Assembly: GCA_917880885.1 (NCBI GenBank)
Contig: OU862921.1
Location: 186,001-250,000 of the forward strand
Direction of reading: 5' to 3'
Length of the DNA: 64,000 nucleotides
Source: Limnephilus marmoratus
Taxonomy: Eukaryota; Arthropoda; Insecta; Trichoptera; Limnephilidae
Positions 43,985 to 55,333 of this stretch are shown piece after piece (position 1 is the first letter of the stretch; every line of letters begins with the position of its first letter). A program made the position numbers and the translations under genes. A model generated the notes under the pieces. It was not told the origin of the DNA, made no database searches, and saw only the letters and a list, made by a program, of their open reading frames with translations.

Positions 43985-45627
43985 AGTCATTCTGTGGGGT
44001 TGAATCAGGAACGTCATAGCAACATGTAGAGATGAGGCCTACACGAATTAAGAGGGATGACAAAGACGTCCAAACTATCATTGATTGGTTTTCTTGCCAT
44101 GAACCATTTCCTAAAACAAACGTGATTATGTCTGTAAGCAGTGGCACGATGATAAGAATGGGGAAATTTCTTATGTCAACTTTGGAAACCTACACTTAAA
44201 ACCAGCAGCATGAAAAAATCAGCGTGTGACTGTGACAATAGATCCATCAATGCTATTCCATCATATGTGTATTGCCAAAAAGTGTGAAATTGAACTAAAG
44301 AATATTTCCAATATGAACAATCTCCTGTCCCACTGTCTCTTTTCTCAGAGGAAGGCATGCGCAAAGAAATCAAATCCATATTTTATTTTTTACCAATCCT
44401 CTACCAAATAACACAGAACTGGGAAGCAGTATACACGTAGTGGATGGAGGATATTTACGGCACAATGTTGTATAGGGTCGTGCTCAACCCTTTTCAATCA
44501 TTTTTTAGCAATATGTCAAGCTATGTACAAAATCATCATGATACCCAAATTCGGTTGAAAAAAAAACCCAAAGGAAAAAATTCTGGGAACTGAGAAGAAC
44601 AAGTCTCGTTTTATTTCCCTACTCATTTGAACGATCGCAAATAACGACAGTTCAAGCTAAAGAGGATGCTGATATTCTCATAACAACCACAGTAAATTCG
44701 TTGTCATCTCAAAATGATGCAGTCATAATCATTGGTCAGGATATTGACCCATTCGTACTCCTCACAGCTCTCTCACCTCCAAACGCATATTACCAAAAAG
44801 TTGGTAAAGGTAAATCACCTGACGCGTTCTATGTATTCCATCAAATGTTTTAAACACATTGAAATAGTTGAAAACATTTTATTCATTCATGCCATAAGTG
44901 GCTGCGACATAACTGGTGCTCCGTTCGGTCAAGGTATATATAAATTTTGTAATATTCTTTATTATTTTTATTGTTAAACTAACGTTTAAGACAAGATTTC
45001 TTATGCATAGCAAAAAGGGTAACAATTATTATAAGCAATAATTATCAGCCTGAATCACTCATCCACATTGTAATATTCTTCTCAAGAACCACTCAGTGAA
45101 TAAAACTTGTGTATTTCAAGATCCCAAAGCAAAGCGAGAAACAATCACTTTGGCTGCCGAACAATTCTTTGCACTTTTGTATGGCTGCAATGAGAAATCA
45201 AATTTGGAAAATTTAAGGTAGGTACATTATTTTTGTCAAAGGAGTGAAAAAGGACAAATTCAATTTATCCAGGCTACCACATACTTCAAAGTGCAGATTT
45301 GGCTTGGCCTCCATAAAGATCCAACTGAATGGGGGTGGAAGAAGGAGGCTGTTGGGTTACCAACTCCAGTAGGTACCAATGACGAAGGAGACTGCACCTC
45401 AGGCGTTGCTGAACTTTATATCAGGCCAATGCAAAAAAGGTTGCGCTAGAAAGTGCACATATAGAAAGTCGGGTTTGAAATGCTCCCTACTCTGTATTCA
45501 CTGTAATGGCTGCTCATGCGAGAATGCTCTGACAGCCCTCGTTCATGATGCTGACGAGGAATTTGATGACCCATTGTTGACTGATGAGACATTGGAAGAC
45601 TATATTGAAGCTTTTTGGGGTCCGTAA
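43985..45627 (+). pseudogene. Broken CXC (tesmin/TSO1-like) protein gene with nuclease-like motif
   Basis: Frames in order: EMRPTRIKRDDKDVQTIIDW (44032), KEDADILI and VIIIGQDIDPFVLLTAL (44650-44770), IEVVENILFIHAISGCDITG-type block (44860-44930), RETITLAAEQFFALLYGC (45140), IWLGLHKDPTEWGWK (45290-45340) and a Cys cluster QCKKGCARKCTYRKSGLKCS (45430). The G-x-D-x-D-x-x-V-L-L pattern recalls PIN/FEN-like nuclease domains; the Cys cluster is a CXC domain that binds zinc and DNA. The order matches a repetitive insect family of unknown function. Frameshifts lie near 45370 and elsewhere, stops near 44006 and 44850; two CXC cysteines appear replaced. Interrupted at 44960-45067. Confidence 0.65.
44960..45067 (+). 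mobile_element. 108-bp insertion with 13-bp target duplication
   Basis: TTGTAATATTCTT occurs at 44947-44959 and 45068-45080. Removing one copy and the insert rejoins the CXC gene frame (KFCNIL-LKNHSV). The insert is AT-rich without a tail I can name. The long duplication suggests retroposition. Confidence 0.75.
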
Positions 45628-45943
45628 GTGGCAGAAAGAAACTAAAGTCAATAGTCATAAATTTTAAGAAAACACTTTTTTTCTCCTTTTTATACCACAT
45701 CTATGTACTATGAACCTTAATTAATATTTTTTTATATGTTATGATTATATCGTTGGTTAATATTGCTGTTATGTATGTTACAGGTTATTTCAATAATAAT
45801 TGTTTTTAAAAGAAGAATAATCAAGGAATGCCAAGATTATCTTATGATTCATTTTTTTACCTAATTTTTGTGAATTTTTTGTATAAGAACCTGGATACCA
45901 AATTGCGAAATAAACATTAAACATATACCTACGTATTTTATAA
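45628..45943. other. AT-rich 3' flank of the CXC gene
   Basis: Follows the CXC frame; an AATAAA lies at about 45909. Probably the gene's 3' UTR, running directly into the right inverted arm. Confidence 0.4.
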
Positions 45944-46285
45944 AATTTTATTCTCTACAAAATTGGTATCAGTAATTTTTTCACAAAATTGTACTGGAAA
46001 AGAGATACGCACAATAAACCAAACCAGGTCAAGCAATTTACCTGTTTTTATAAACTATATACATTTTTACGACTGCATATCTCGATATTTATTAGAGGTA
46101 GAAGAAAATATTCACAATAAAAATTGTAGGTAATTTTATGTTCTACTAAACATGTTAAGCTACTTTGGCCAACATTTTTATTGGAAAAAAGATATTTGAG
46201 AAAAACTAGATTTTGGCGCGATTTCGGCTGGTTTTTCAAAAGGGCGTCGTAAGTTCAAGTGACCCAAGGTCGAAAATTCAGATTT
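45944..46285 (-). repeat. Right arm of the diverged inverted repeat
   Basis: Reverse complement of 38632-38975 with many scattered substitutions and small indels. It ends abruptly at LINE B's ORF1 fragment, so its outer end is missing. Confidence 0.85.
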
Positions 46286-46489
46286 CCAAACTCTCCTATC
46301 TTCATCAATGAAGTACTCTCTCCTTACTACAAGGAACTGATGTGGAAAACGAAGCAAAGGGCCAGAGAAACCCTTTATCAATTCGTATGGTTCAAATCAA
46401 ATAAATTGCTTGTCCGCAAAGCAACTGGGGAAAAAATAATTGAAATAAAACATGAAAATGATTTGAAAAAAATGGGGATTCAACTTTAG
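46285..46489 (+). pseudogene. LINE B ORF1 C-terminus (baculovirus FP-like C-terminal domain)
   Basis: FPNSPIFINEVLSPYYKELM, RARETLYQFVWFKSNKLLVR, GEKIIEIKHENDLKKMG then stop at 46489. The IFINE-L-P...LL--AK, W---KLLVRK, I----DL pattern is that of the FP_C-type domain found in ORF1 of many insect LINEs. It lies 47 bases upstream of the repeat ORF. The 5' side is truncated at the inverted-repeat arm; upstream codons of the open frame are not part of the domain. Confidence 0.7.
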
Positions 46490-46536
46490 ATAACTAAGCA
46501 TTCTACTATAAACTTCCTGTATTGCTATAAATCATA

Positions 46537-48258
46537 ATGGCAGAATTATTTAACATATTGCAATCATTGCAACTATATTATTCCCCTACAAGTCCCATTT
46601 CATTAATTATTTCTACCGATTCTGTTTACAAAAATCTTTCTAATTCTTTCTATTATCCAAATTATTTTAACACCAAATTTTACTGCTCTAAATATTTTTA
46701 TTACTAAAACCATTTTAATTATTTTAACTTCAAATCTTATTATTCTAAATGTTTTCTTTACTCAAAATATTTAAGTTATCTTATCATAAAAATTGATTGT
46801 TTTGAATGTTTTTATTACCCAAATTATTTTAATTATTTTTCCATCATTTTCTATTATAACCCTGATTATTTTATTTACTTTTCCATCATTTTCTATTATA
46901 ACCTAAATTATTCTAATTATTTTACCATCATTTTCTTTTATAACCCAAATTATAACCCAAATTATAACCCAAATTATAACCTCAATTATCTCTACATTTT
47001 TACCTTCAAACTTTATTGTTTTAAAGGTCTTTCAAAATATTTTAATTATTTTTACTTCAATTTCTATATTTCCAATGGTTTTTATTACCCAAATTTTTTT
47101 AACTATTTTACGATAAAATTTTATTTTTTTAAATGTCTTTACTACCCAAACTTTTCTAATTATTTTATCAATAAATTCTATTATTCTAAATATTTTTATT
47201 ACTCTAATTATCTTAATCACTTTACCATAAAATATTATTGCTCTAAAGGTTTTTATTATCTAAAGTTTTTAAAGTATTTTACCATAAAATTTTATACCTT
47301 TAAAGGTTTTTATTATCCAAAGTTTCTTTACATTTTTACTATCAAATTTTATGGTTTAAAAGGATTTTATTGTCCAAATTATTCTAATTATTTTAGCATG
47401 AAATTCTACGTTTTGAAAAGTTTTTATTATCCAAGGTATTTTTATTATTACAACATCAAATGCTATTGTTTTAAATGTTCTAATTATCCAAAGTATTTGA
47501 ATTATTTTAACATCAATTTTTATTGCTCTAAAAGTTTTTATTACCCAAATTATTCAACTAATTTTTCCATCAAATTACATTGTACCGAAGGTTTTTATTA
47601 TCCAAAGTATTTGAATAATTTTACTGTCAAACTTTACTGTCTTAAAGGTTTTTATTATTCAAAGTACTTAAATGATTTTCCCTTAAAATTTTATGCTTTT
47701 CGAGGTTTTTACTATCCAAAGTATTTTCATGTTTTCACCATCAAATTTCATGTGTTTAAAGGTTTCTATTATTCAAAGTACTTTTATTATTTTACCATCA
47801 AATGTTACTGTTGTAAATATCTTTTATTATCCAAAGTTTTTGAATTATTCTACTATAAAATTATAAGGTTTAAAAGGATTCTATTTTATTATCCAAAGTA
47901 TTCTGATTATTATACCATGAAATTTTATATTTTTAAAGGTTTTTATTATCCAATGTTTTTTTATTATCATACCATCAAATGCTATTGCTTTAAATGTTTT
48001 AATTATCCTAAGTATTTGAATTTTTTTACCATCATTATAACCATATTACTTTATTGTTCTAAAAGTCTTTATTACCCACTTCACTCAACTTATTTTTCCA
48101 TCAAACTATATTGTACCAAAGGTTTTTATTATCCAAAGTATTTGAAAAATTTTACTGTCAAATTTTATGGTTTCAAAGGTTTTTATTATTCAAAGTACTT
48201 AAATAATTTCCCTTTAAAATTTTGTGCATTTCAAGGTTTTTATTTTCCTAACGAATAG
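46537..48258 (+). pseudogene. Phe/Tyr-rich repeat ORF of LINE copy B
   Basis: Same protein as 36787-38286 (minus), 573 codons from ATG 46537 to TAG 48256-48258 apart from a TAA at 46705-46707 where copy A has CAA. The 57-bp period is clear, e.g. repeat starts at 47590 and 47647. Relative to copy A it has two fewer 42-bp units and two more 12-bp units (AACCCAAATTAT, encoding NPNY) near 46850-46980; all these changes preserve the frame. It keeps the 7-T run that copy A lost one base from. The last 286 codons (47398-48258) are continuous. Confidence 0.6.
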
Positions 48259-48283
48259 TAAAAGGACTTAGTAAAAATTGATT

Positions 48284-49145
48284 ATGGCATCTGATATTGA
48301 TTTTGAGAACTCAGATGAAGAATACGAAAGGATTCAAAAGTTCGAAAACTGGACCCAATTCAAACACGATACAGGCGATAAAACAATAACTGCAGTAAGT
48401 TTGAATATTAGATATATTTTTAAGTACTGGGATACATTCATAATAAGTATTTATAGTCAACTAAATAACATTGATATTATCACACTTTGTGAAACTTCGA
48501 TAGGTGAAAACAATGTAAATCTATACAAAATACCCGGATTTAACTCATTCCATTATTGCCGCAAAAAAAGATCCGGCGGCGGGATTATAGTTTATATTAA
48601 AGAAAACCTCATATTTGAAAAAAATGATATAATACCTACTACATTCGAGTGCGTCTACGGAACCTTTTCAGTGAACAAATTCAAACGCATACATTTGTTG
48701 GCACTCTATCGACCCCCAAACACAAATAAAAATACCTTCCTACAACAGCTAGAAAACGTAATAGAAAACATTAATATTAAGGAAACTGTCTTGCTACTCG
48801 GAGACGTAAATCTGAATTTGTTAAATGAAAATGACTCAATAATTCTAAAATATGAAAATCTTATGGCAAACTACGGTTTCGTGAAATGTATACATGACAT
48901 TACGAGGGAAGTCTAGATCACATATATATTAGAGAAAAAGAGAAGTCTGAATTGTTCTCATGCGTATGTGAAACAAGGATAGCTGATCACTACATAACTG
49001 CCGCGTCTATATATCTTCCTACTAACGACACCGAAATATCGCACCATGAATACAACACTGCACTATCTGAAAAAAAAGTTGAAGAAATGATCATGAAAAC
49101 TGATTGGAACTCAATTCAAATTCACACTGATCCAAATATCATATA
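48284..49145 (+). pseudogene. LINE copy B ORF2, endonuclease part only
   Basis: MASDIDFENSDEEYERIQKF is intact here (TAC where copy A has TAG). Endonuclease motifs are the same as in copy A. A 31-bp deletion near 48909 relative to copy A shifts the frame and creates a stop; the frame resumes at about 48930 (LDHIYI...). At 49140-49145 (ATCATATAT) the LINE stops and the tandem array begins through a (TA)n run; in copy A the sequence continues GAAGATATTAAATC. The RT part, if present, must lie beyond the window. Confidence 0.88.
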
Positions 49146-49170
49146 TATATATATATATATATAGTATTGT

Positions 49171-49479
49171 TTGGTTTTTTTTGCTCACTTTTTTGCTCAC
49201 TTTTTTTGCTCACTTTTTTTGCTCACTTTTATTTTGACGCAAAAACGACCAGTATGCCCTTTACGTTTCACCCACCTTAAGGTTCACTTTCGGTTGAAGG
49301 AAATTCAGACAAGGAAGCTGGTAGTATTTTTTTTCGACAAAATAAAATATATATGCAGGGATTTATTCTCCGATACGAATCAGCGGCGAAAACTAGAAGC
49401 TCTACTTGAATCACTCGATTCGGCTCGGTTATACTTCCCGTCGACAGGTGCGCATAAAAAACGAAAGACGTCTTTTTGA
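49171..49479 (+). pseudogene. Coding-like relic in unit 1 (longest clean copy)
   Basis: Open frame of about 100 codons. Core LTQKRPVCPLRFTHLKVHFR, then QRRKLEALLESLDSARLYFP, STGAHKKRKTSF and a stop. The ARLYFP-TG...KK(R/K) end recurs in all five units: NSARLHFPPTG (unit 2), PQLYFPPIGSPVKKRR (unit 3), NSARLHFPPTGS (unit 4), DPARLYFPPTDG (unit 5). I do not recognise the family. The basic tail looks like a nuclear localisation signal. DNA-level conservation could also produce this pattern. Confidence 0.4.
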
Positions 49480-51720
49480 CCATCAGTTTCAGTAAATAAA
49501 ATGCTAGGAGGTATCTATCTCTATTCAAATGGCTGCAAAAGTTGAGAAAGATATATTGTCAATTTCCCATATAAAACTGATTTTTGCTAGGAATTTTTTT
49601 TTTTGCTAGAAATTTATTCTAATAAATTAAACGGCGTTTTGTAAATAACGTAGAAAAATTGACATTTTAAAGGCCCTTTGCGGGATGGTAAATTACGACG
49701 AAAATAAACATTTTGCGAGACATGTTTTTTAATAATCATAAATTATACAAGATTTAGAAACTTTTAAAATAAAAACATGTGTAACTTCCCATTTAAAATG
49801 TTTCGCAATGTCGCGTCAAACTTTGCAATTTTATTTGACATTTGCAAAAAATCCAACAATATCCATAATGCACATCGTTTTCAGCCTATTAAATCGGCAG
49901 ATATATTTAAATTTTCACGAACTTTGCAACACTGAATTCAGGAACGATGGATAATTTAAGCAATACCGACTAAATAATTGAAGCCCTACCGCTCTCACGT
50001 TTTGTATGGAAAATATAAAAGAAGATGGCGGGAATCGATTTTTCAGCCTTAGATTAAAGGTGTTTTGGTGATATTTATGGGTCGGTCTTGCCAGCATTGA
50101 GAAAATGATTTGCCGATAATTTTATGTCTGCAAATGAAGTAGTAGGTAGGTTCCCGAACGTTGATAAAGTATTTTTATATTATATTATTAAATTAATCGC
50201 CGATATGAATGTGCGCCCATAACTTCCGAATGCATGCACCGAATTGGATAATTCTTTTTGCTATGTGTTTGTTATTGTTAGGACAAGGTTTTTATTAATC
50301 TTTTGGTGAGCTCTGGCATTATGAAAATTGCATAAAAATATTTCAGTAGGTGGCACGCGAGCTGTTTGAAAACTAAATGTACCGGGAAGGAATTAATGAA
50401 GCGCGGGAGGGTAACCTGGGAAGGGGGAGGGGAACCCGGGAGGGGGTTTTGCGGGATGGAGGAAGGGGGGGGGAGTAGAGTACGCTATGAAAGAATATTT
50501 TTTCTGTTCTTTTTTTACTCGAATAAAACATAATTTTAAAAGCATAAATACCAGGAGTGCAGAACTAAGCAAGGGAAAATATATTAAGAACATGTTTTTT
50601 TTCAATTATTTCTGGCTTTTTGGGAAAGGTGAATTTATATGCGTTTGGCCGTGGGGAAAATAATTTCCCTCAGGTCCTGCGTCATCTTTGGGGATGCTGT
50701 GTGGAGGATTTTTTTTTAGGAAATGAAGGAGATGAGAGTTCTGGGAAGGAAAAGGGTTTAAGGGGTAGGTAGGAATCTGGGGTTCAGTGTGCCTGGGCAT
50801 CCGCCTCCAAGACCTAGACAAAGCTCATCCCATGAACCCGGGCACAACTACTATATCACCAAACGTAGCGAACCACTTGGGGTGACCTACGGCAGAGGTG
50901 TTGACAAAATAAAATTTTAAAAGGATAAATACCAGGAGTGCAGAACTAAGCAAGGGAAAATATATCAAGAACATGTTTGTTTTCAATTATTTCTGGCTTT
51001 TTGGGAAAGGTGAATAAATATGCATTTAATTTTTTTTTTTACATTAGCTCCACACAGGAGGCACTGAGGAAAACAATTTCCCTAGGGGCCTATGTCATCT
51101 TTGAGGATGCTGTGTAGAGGGTTTAAGGGGAAGGAAGGAGAAGAAGATATGGGAAGGAAAATGGTATGAAGGGTGGGTAGGAATCTGGGGGTCAGTGTGG
51201 CCAGGAGTGACAGACGTATGAATATATTTCTCACACTGCGGTGCAAGGCGAAGGGTTGAGAGAATCTGGCTGGAGAGGTCAAAATCCTCCGTCAATCAGT
51301 CTCCTCCGATCCAGCCCGCCACGCAGTGGTTGGGCAAACGTATCCACCACCAAGATCTAGACAAATACATACAGTTTCAGAATACAATAGTGAGCTTTGG
51401 TATCATGAAATTACCCCGTGGCCCGTTCTGAATCCTAGGGGCCTGTGTCATCTTTGAGGATGCTGTGGGGTGGGTTTTTTAAGGGAAAGGAAGGAGAAGA
51501 AGATATGGGAAGGAAAAAGGTCTGAGGAGTGTTTAGGAATCTGGGGGACAGTGTGGCCAGGAGTGACGGACGTATGAATCTATTCCTCACACTGCGGTGC
51601 AAGGCTAAGGGTTGGGAGAATCTGGCTGGAGAGGTTAAAAGCCTTCCAATAATTATGATAACAAGGGAAAGGATAAGAGGGAGATTAATGGACTTTTTGT
51701 ACGTAAATAAATAAATTATA

Positions 51721-52015
51721 TACAGCGGGTACCCGGCATGCGTTGCAAGGCCACTTTAACCTCGGGGTCCATTAAACTGTAATGGTTCCATCCCAAATCT
51801 CGGAAAACAACATTATAATGCAAGCGCCTGTAATATATAACATTATAAACAACGGGTACCTGGCATGCGTTGCAAGGTCACTGTAACCTCGGGGTCAACG
51901 TAACTGTAATGGTTCCATTCCTATTCCTGGCAAATTACATTTTAATGCAAGCGCTGCACTACATAACTATATATACAACGGGTACCCGGCATGCGTTGCA
52001 AGGTCACTGTGAACT
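51721..52015 (+). repeat. Minisatellite of unit 1, 126/127-bp monomers
   Basis: GGGTACC-GGCATGCGTTGCAA starts at 51727, 51854 and 51980. Monomer: GGGTACCC, GTAACCTCGGGGTC, ACTGTAATGGTTCCATTCC, ATTATAATGCAAGCGC. The last copy breaks into the terminal GGTTTCTTCATATATTTAAT block. Confidence 0.85.
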
Positions 52016-52097
52016 CAGGTTTCTTCATATATTTAATTTAACACACACTCCTCCTCGCTTCATCCACGTTCACACGTCAAATCGCATTGTGTTTTAA

Positions 52098-52130
52098 CCC
52101 GTTAATTGCTTTTGCAATGGGCCCAGCTAG
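52098..52130 (+). other. Helitron-type 3' terminus, unit 1
   Basis: CCCGTTAATTGCTTTTGCAATGGG-type stem (ATTGC/GCAAT plus CCC/GGG) then GCCCAGCTAG and T. A hairpin a few bases before CTRR is the Helitron 3' signature. Confidence 0.65.
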
Positions 52131-52605
52131 TATATAGTATTGTTTGGTTTTGGGGTAGGTCAGGAAAACTCACTTTTTTTTTTAGCCCTCCGGGTACAGG
52201 CGAAAATCGACCACTCTGCCTGTCCAGTTTCACCGACCGCAGAGGTCGATTTGGCCTAGCAAGGCGCGTGGACCGGGATTTCATACAAACGGCCGTTCCA
52301 AAAAAACGCGTTTTGGTGATCCGATAATCGACACTTTTCCCCCTCGATCCGCAAGACCTTACGGCGTATTGTCGCTTAAAAAAAAAAAAGACGCTTACGC
52401 CCTTTCAGATAAAAAAATTCAGTGCACGTTTCAGTACTTTGACTTTGCGACAAAAATTAAGCGTTTTTTGGCCTACAAAATTTAAAGAAAAAAACTGGCG
52501 GCCAAAACTAGAACTCTAATAAAGTCACACAATTCGGCTCGGTTACACTTTCCGCCGACAGGTTCGCATTAAAAAACAAGAGATGTCTTTTTCCATTAGT
52601 TTCAT
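52106..52605 (+). pseudogene. Coding-like relic in unit 2
   Basis: First frame GTGENRPLCLSSFTDRRGRF, GLARRVDRDF and a stop near 52327; a second part near 52500-52600 encodes the ARLHFPPTG peptide followed by a stop. Related to 55334-55866. Confidence 0.35.
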
Positions 52606-54787
52606 AAAATGCTAGGAATATCGAGTCAGGTCTGGATTAACCCATCTCTTTTTGCATGCTCGCGAATGCTGAGATAGGTATATTTAGATTTGAAATGTCA
52701 GTTTATGCGACCGAAACGGACCTCTCAGCGGTTTCGGTTGGGGAATACGGAATTGCGGCCCAGATAACTATTTCAGCTTTGATATTTTAAAAAAATATAA
52801 TAGATTATAGGAATACGCAACTTTTGATAGCAATATTATATAAGCATCTCTTATAAAATATGTCAGTAGAAGCTGACAAACATCACACATTTCCTGAAAA
52901 ATTCATGTCGAAAATGCGTTCTCAAATTATCCGAGAGTGTTGAATTACTGGCCATACGAAAAAAATGCAATTTATAACGGGGCAGGTACCTACCGTTCTA
53001 TTGAATCATTTGCAAATGTGCTAAAGAAAAGTAACCAAATACGTAATGTTGACGCAATTTTTATTGAGAAAACGCGTAGGTAGGTACCTACATATTATTT
53101 TTCCCGGTATGTTCGAGGTAAGTACCGGCTTATAAAGAATGTTCTTTCATTTAAATATTAAAAGGAATCACTCGGGATGGCCAACATATCAAGAAAATAA
53201 AGGCGCCATAGAATGTTATTTATTACAGGATAGGTAGGTACTTAATGCGTTTGTACTAAAATAATGCCGATTATTGTTGCTTGCCAGTTTGCGAATGTAA
53301 GTGCAGGGTGGTAAAAAAAAATACAGTTGGAAATATATTGATTAATTTTGTAATAATATTAATAATGTTTTCAAATTATTATTTTTTTTTAGAAAATGGA
53401 GTCGGGCCGTTGCGACAAATATTTGCACAGCGTATAATTTTTTTTTCAAAATGAGATACGTAGTTTTCTTTTTAATTTCAATACATTTTTCGTTCTGAAT
53501 AACTATTTATTACGAAAATAGTATTGGCGTTGCTAAATTTGAAAGGTAGACACTTGATAGATAAGATTTTCAAAAAATAAAATCAAAGGGTCGATTTAAA
53601 AAAAAAAAAAAATTTTGTTCATCAGATTGTGTTTGTTAAAAATGAGTAAGGAAATATTGGCGGACCCTATCTTTTTTAGCTTTCAGCCAATCAGGAGAGA
53701 GATTGGAATTCTATTCCGATGGCCAATCAGAGTGGCCGCGTAGGGATGTTAGTGCTTATTAATTCAATTGACAATATTCACTATGAGTAGGAACTTATTA
53801 ACTTTAAAATTATGATATAAAATTAAAGGAAAAGTAATCAAAGATGGAATTTTGTAAAAATGCCTACGTGTATTGGAACTTTTATTCTGTTCATTTAACT
53901 GAAATTAAATCATGCATATTGGTTGGTGCAATTATTTGTTTTGTAAAAATACGTAGGTAACTAGGAATACGGATATATTATGTGTGTTAGTAGGTACTAG
54001 GTATGAGAGAACTTTTATCTTATTTTCTGTCCAAATGAAATGCTAAAGTTTTTCTTTTACGCATCGGAAAAAAGCGTAGATTGCTTCATTAACATTCGGA
54101 TATATTAAATTTTACAAATTTTTAATTACTCTTTTTTACAGATGTGTAGGTACCTACTCAGAATCTGAGTAGGCTACTGCACATAACGACTCAGAATCTT
54201 CTGATGATATTGCGTATGTTTTTTTTGTAAATATGTGATGAAATTACTAGAAGTTGAATGAGATAATTTTTTTAAAAATATTACATTTACATAGCGTTTT
54301 TTTTGTATTTTGCATCTTTATGATAATCATTCAACGTGGAATTGGTATCGCCGCCCCGGGAACAATTCATTGGTTTCTATACACAATAGTGAGCTTTGGC
54401 ATCATGAAAGTATGCATTGCTAAACTTTTTTTTACATTAGCTCCACACTGGAGGCACTGAGGAAAACAATTTCCCTAGGGGCCTATGTCATCTTTGAGGA
54501 TGCTGTGTGGAGGGTTTTTTAAGGAAAAAGAAGGAGAAGAAGATATGGGAAGGAAAATGGTATGAGGGGTGGGTAGGAATCTGGGGGTCGGTGTGGCCAG
54601 GAGTGACGAACGTATGAATCTATTCCTCACACTGCGGTGCAAGGCGAAGGGTTGAGAGAATCTGGCTGGAGAGGTCAAAAGCCTTCCAATAATTATGGTA
54701 ACAAGGGAAAGAATAAGAGGGAGATATAAGTTAGTGACGTATTTTATATTGTTAATGGATTTTTTGTCCGTAAATAAATAAATTGTA

Positions 54788-55205
54788 TACAGCGGGTACC
54801 CGGCATGCGTTGCAAGGCCACTTTAACATCGGGGTCCATTAAACTGTAATGGTTCCATTCCAAATCTCGGAAAACAACATTATAATGCAAGCGCCTGTAC
54901 TATATAACATTATATACAACGGGTACCCGGCATGCGTTGCAAGGTCACTGTAACCTCGGGGTCAACTTAACTGTAATTGTTCCATCCCGATTCCCGGAAA
55001 TAACATTTTTAAGCAAGTGCCTGCAATATATAACATGATATACTACGGTTACTCGGCATGCGTTGCAAGGTCACTGTAACCCCGGGGTCAACTTAACTGT
55101 AATGGTTCCATTCCCATTCCTGGGAAATTACATTTTAGTGCAATCGCTGCACTACATAACATTATATACAACGGGTACCCGGCATGCGTAGCAAGGTCAC
55201 TGTAA
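54788..55205 (+). repeat. Minisatellite of unit 2, 126/127-bp monomers
   Basis: Starts at 54794, 54921, 55047 (degenerate ACGGTTACTCGGC) and 55173. Same monomer type as unit 1. Confidence 0.85.
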
Positions 55206-55289
55206 CTTCAGGTTTCTTCATATATTTAATTTAACACACACTCTTCCTCGCTTCATCCACGTTCACACGCAAATCGCATAATTTTTTAA

Positions 55290-55324
55290 CCCGTTAGTTG
55301 CATTTTTGCAACGGGCCCAGCTAG
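55290..55324 (+). other. Helitron-type 3' terminus, unit 2
   Basis: Stem GTTGC/GCAAC plus CCC/GGG with an ATTTTT loop side, then CCCAGCTAG and T. Confidence 0.65.
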
Positions 55325-55333
55325 TATATATTA

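Larger units (their letters stand above)
38632..46285. mobile_element. Candidate decayed TIR element carrying a CXC-domain gene
   Basis: The two inverted arms enclose a broken CXC-protein gene (43985-45627) next to the right arm; about 4.3 kb of the interior is the later LINE F. Without that LINE the element would be about 3.3 kb. The CXC gene family has many repetitive copies in insects and cnidarians as I know it, which suits a mobile carrier. The outer ends, target duplication and any transposase assignment are not visible. An ordinary inverted duplication is the main alternative. Confidence 0.45.
49146..52130 (+). repeat. Array unit 1 (subtype 1)
   Basis: Opens with four tandem TTTTTTTGCTCAC runs (49170-49230), then the relic ORF. 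A Helitron-like block GAGCTCTGGCATTATGAAAA (50309) continues with GGCACGCGAGCTGTTTGAAA, which also occurs inside the Helitron at 23429-23891. A G-rich tract is at 50395-50480. Repeat E is present more than once (50660-50900, 51050-51370, 51440-51650). 126/127-bp minisatellite and hairpin end GCCCAGCTAG. Confidence 0.8.
52131..55324 (+). repeat. Array unit 2 (subtype 1)
   Basis: Shares the GCCCAGCTAG end and 126-bp minisatellite with unit 1. Most of 52620-54330 is AT-rich spacer with repeated GTAGGTACC runs and no frame. One repeat E copy at 54430-54720. The G-rich tract of units 1, 3, 4 and 5 is absent. Confidence 0.8.

Noticed and set aside
38632..46285. Polinton/Maverick element
   Set aside because: Long inverted repeats would fit, but no polymerase B, integrase, ATPase or capsid-like frame is present.
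33117..49145. One large palindrome
   Set aside because: LINE copies A and B have different flanks and different 5' ends, so they are separate insertions.
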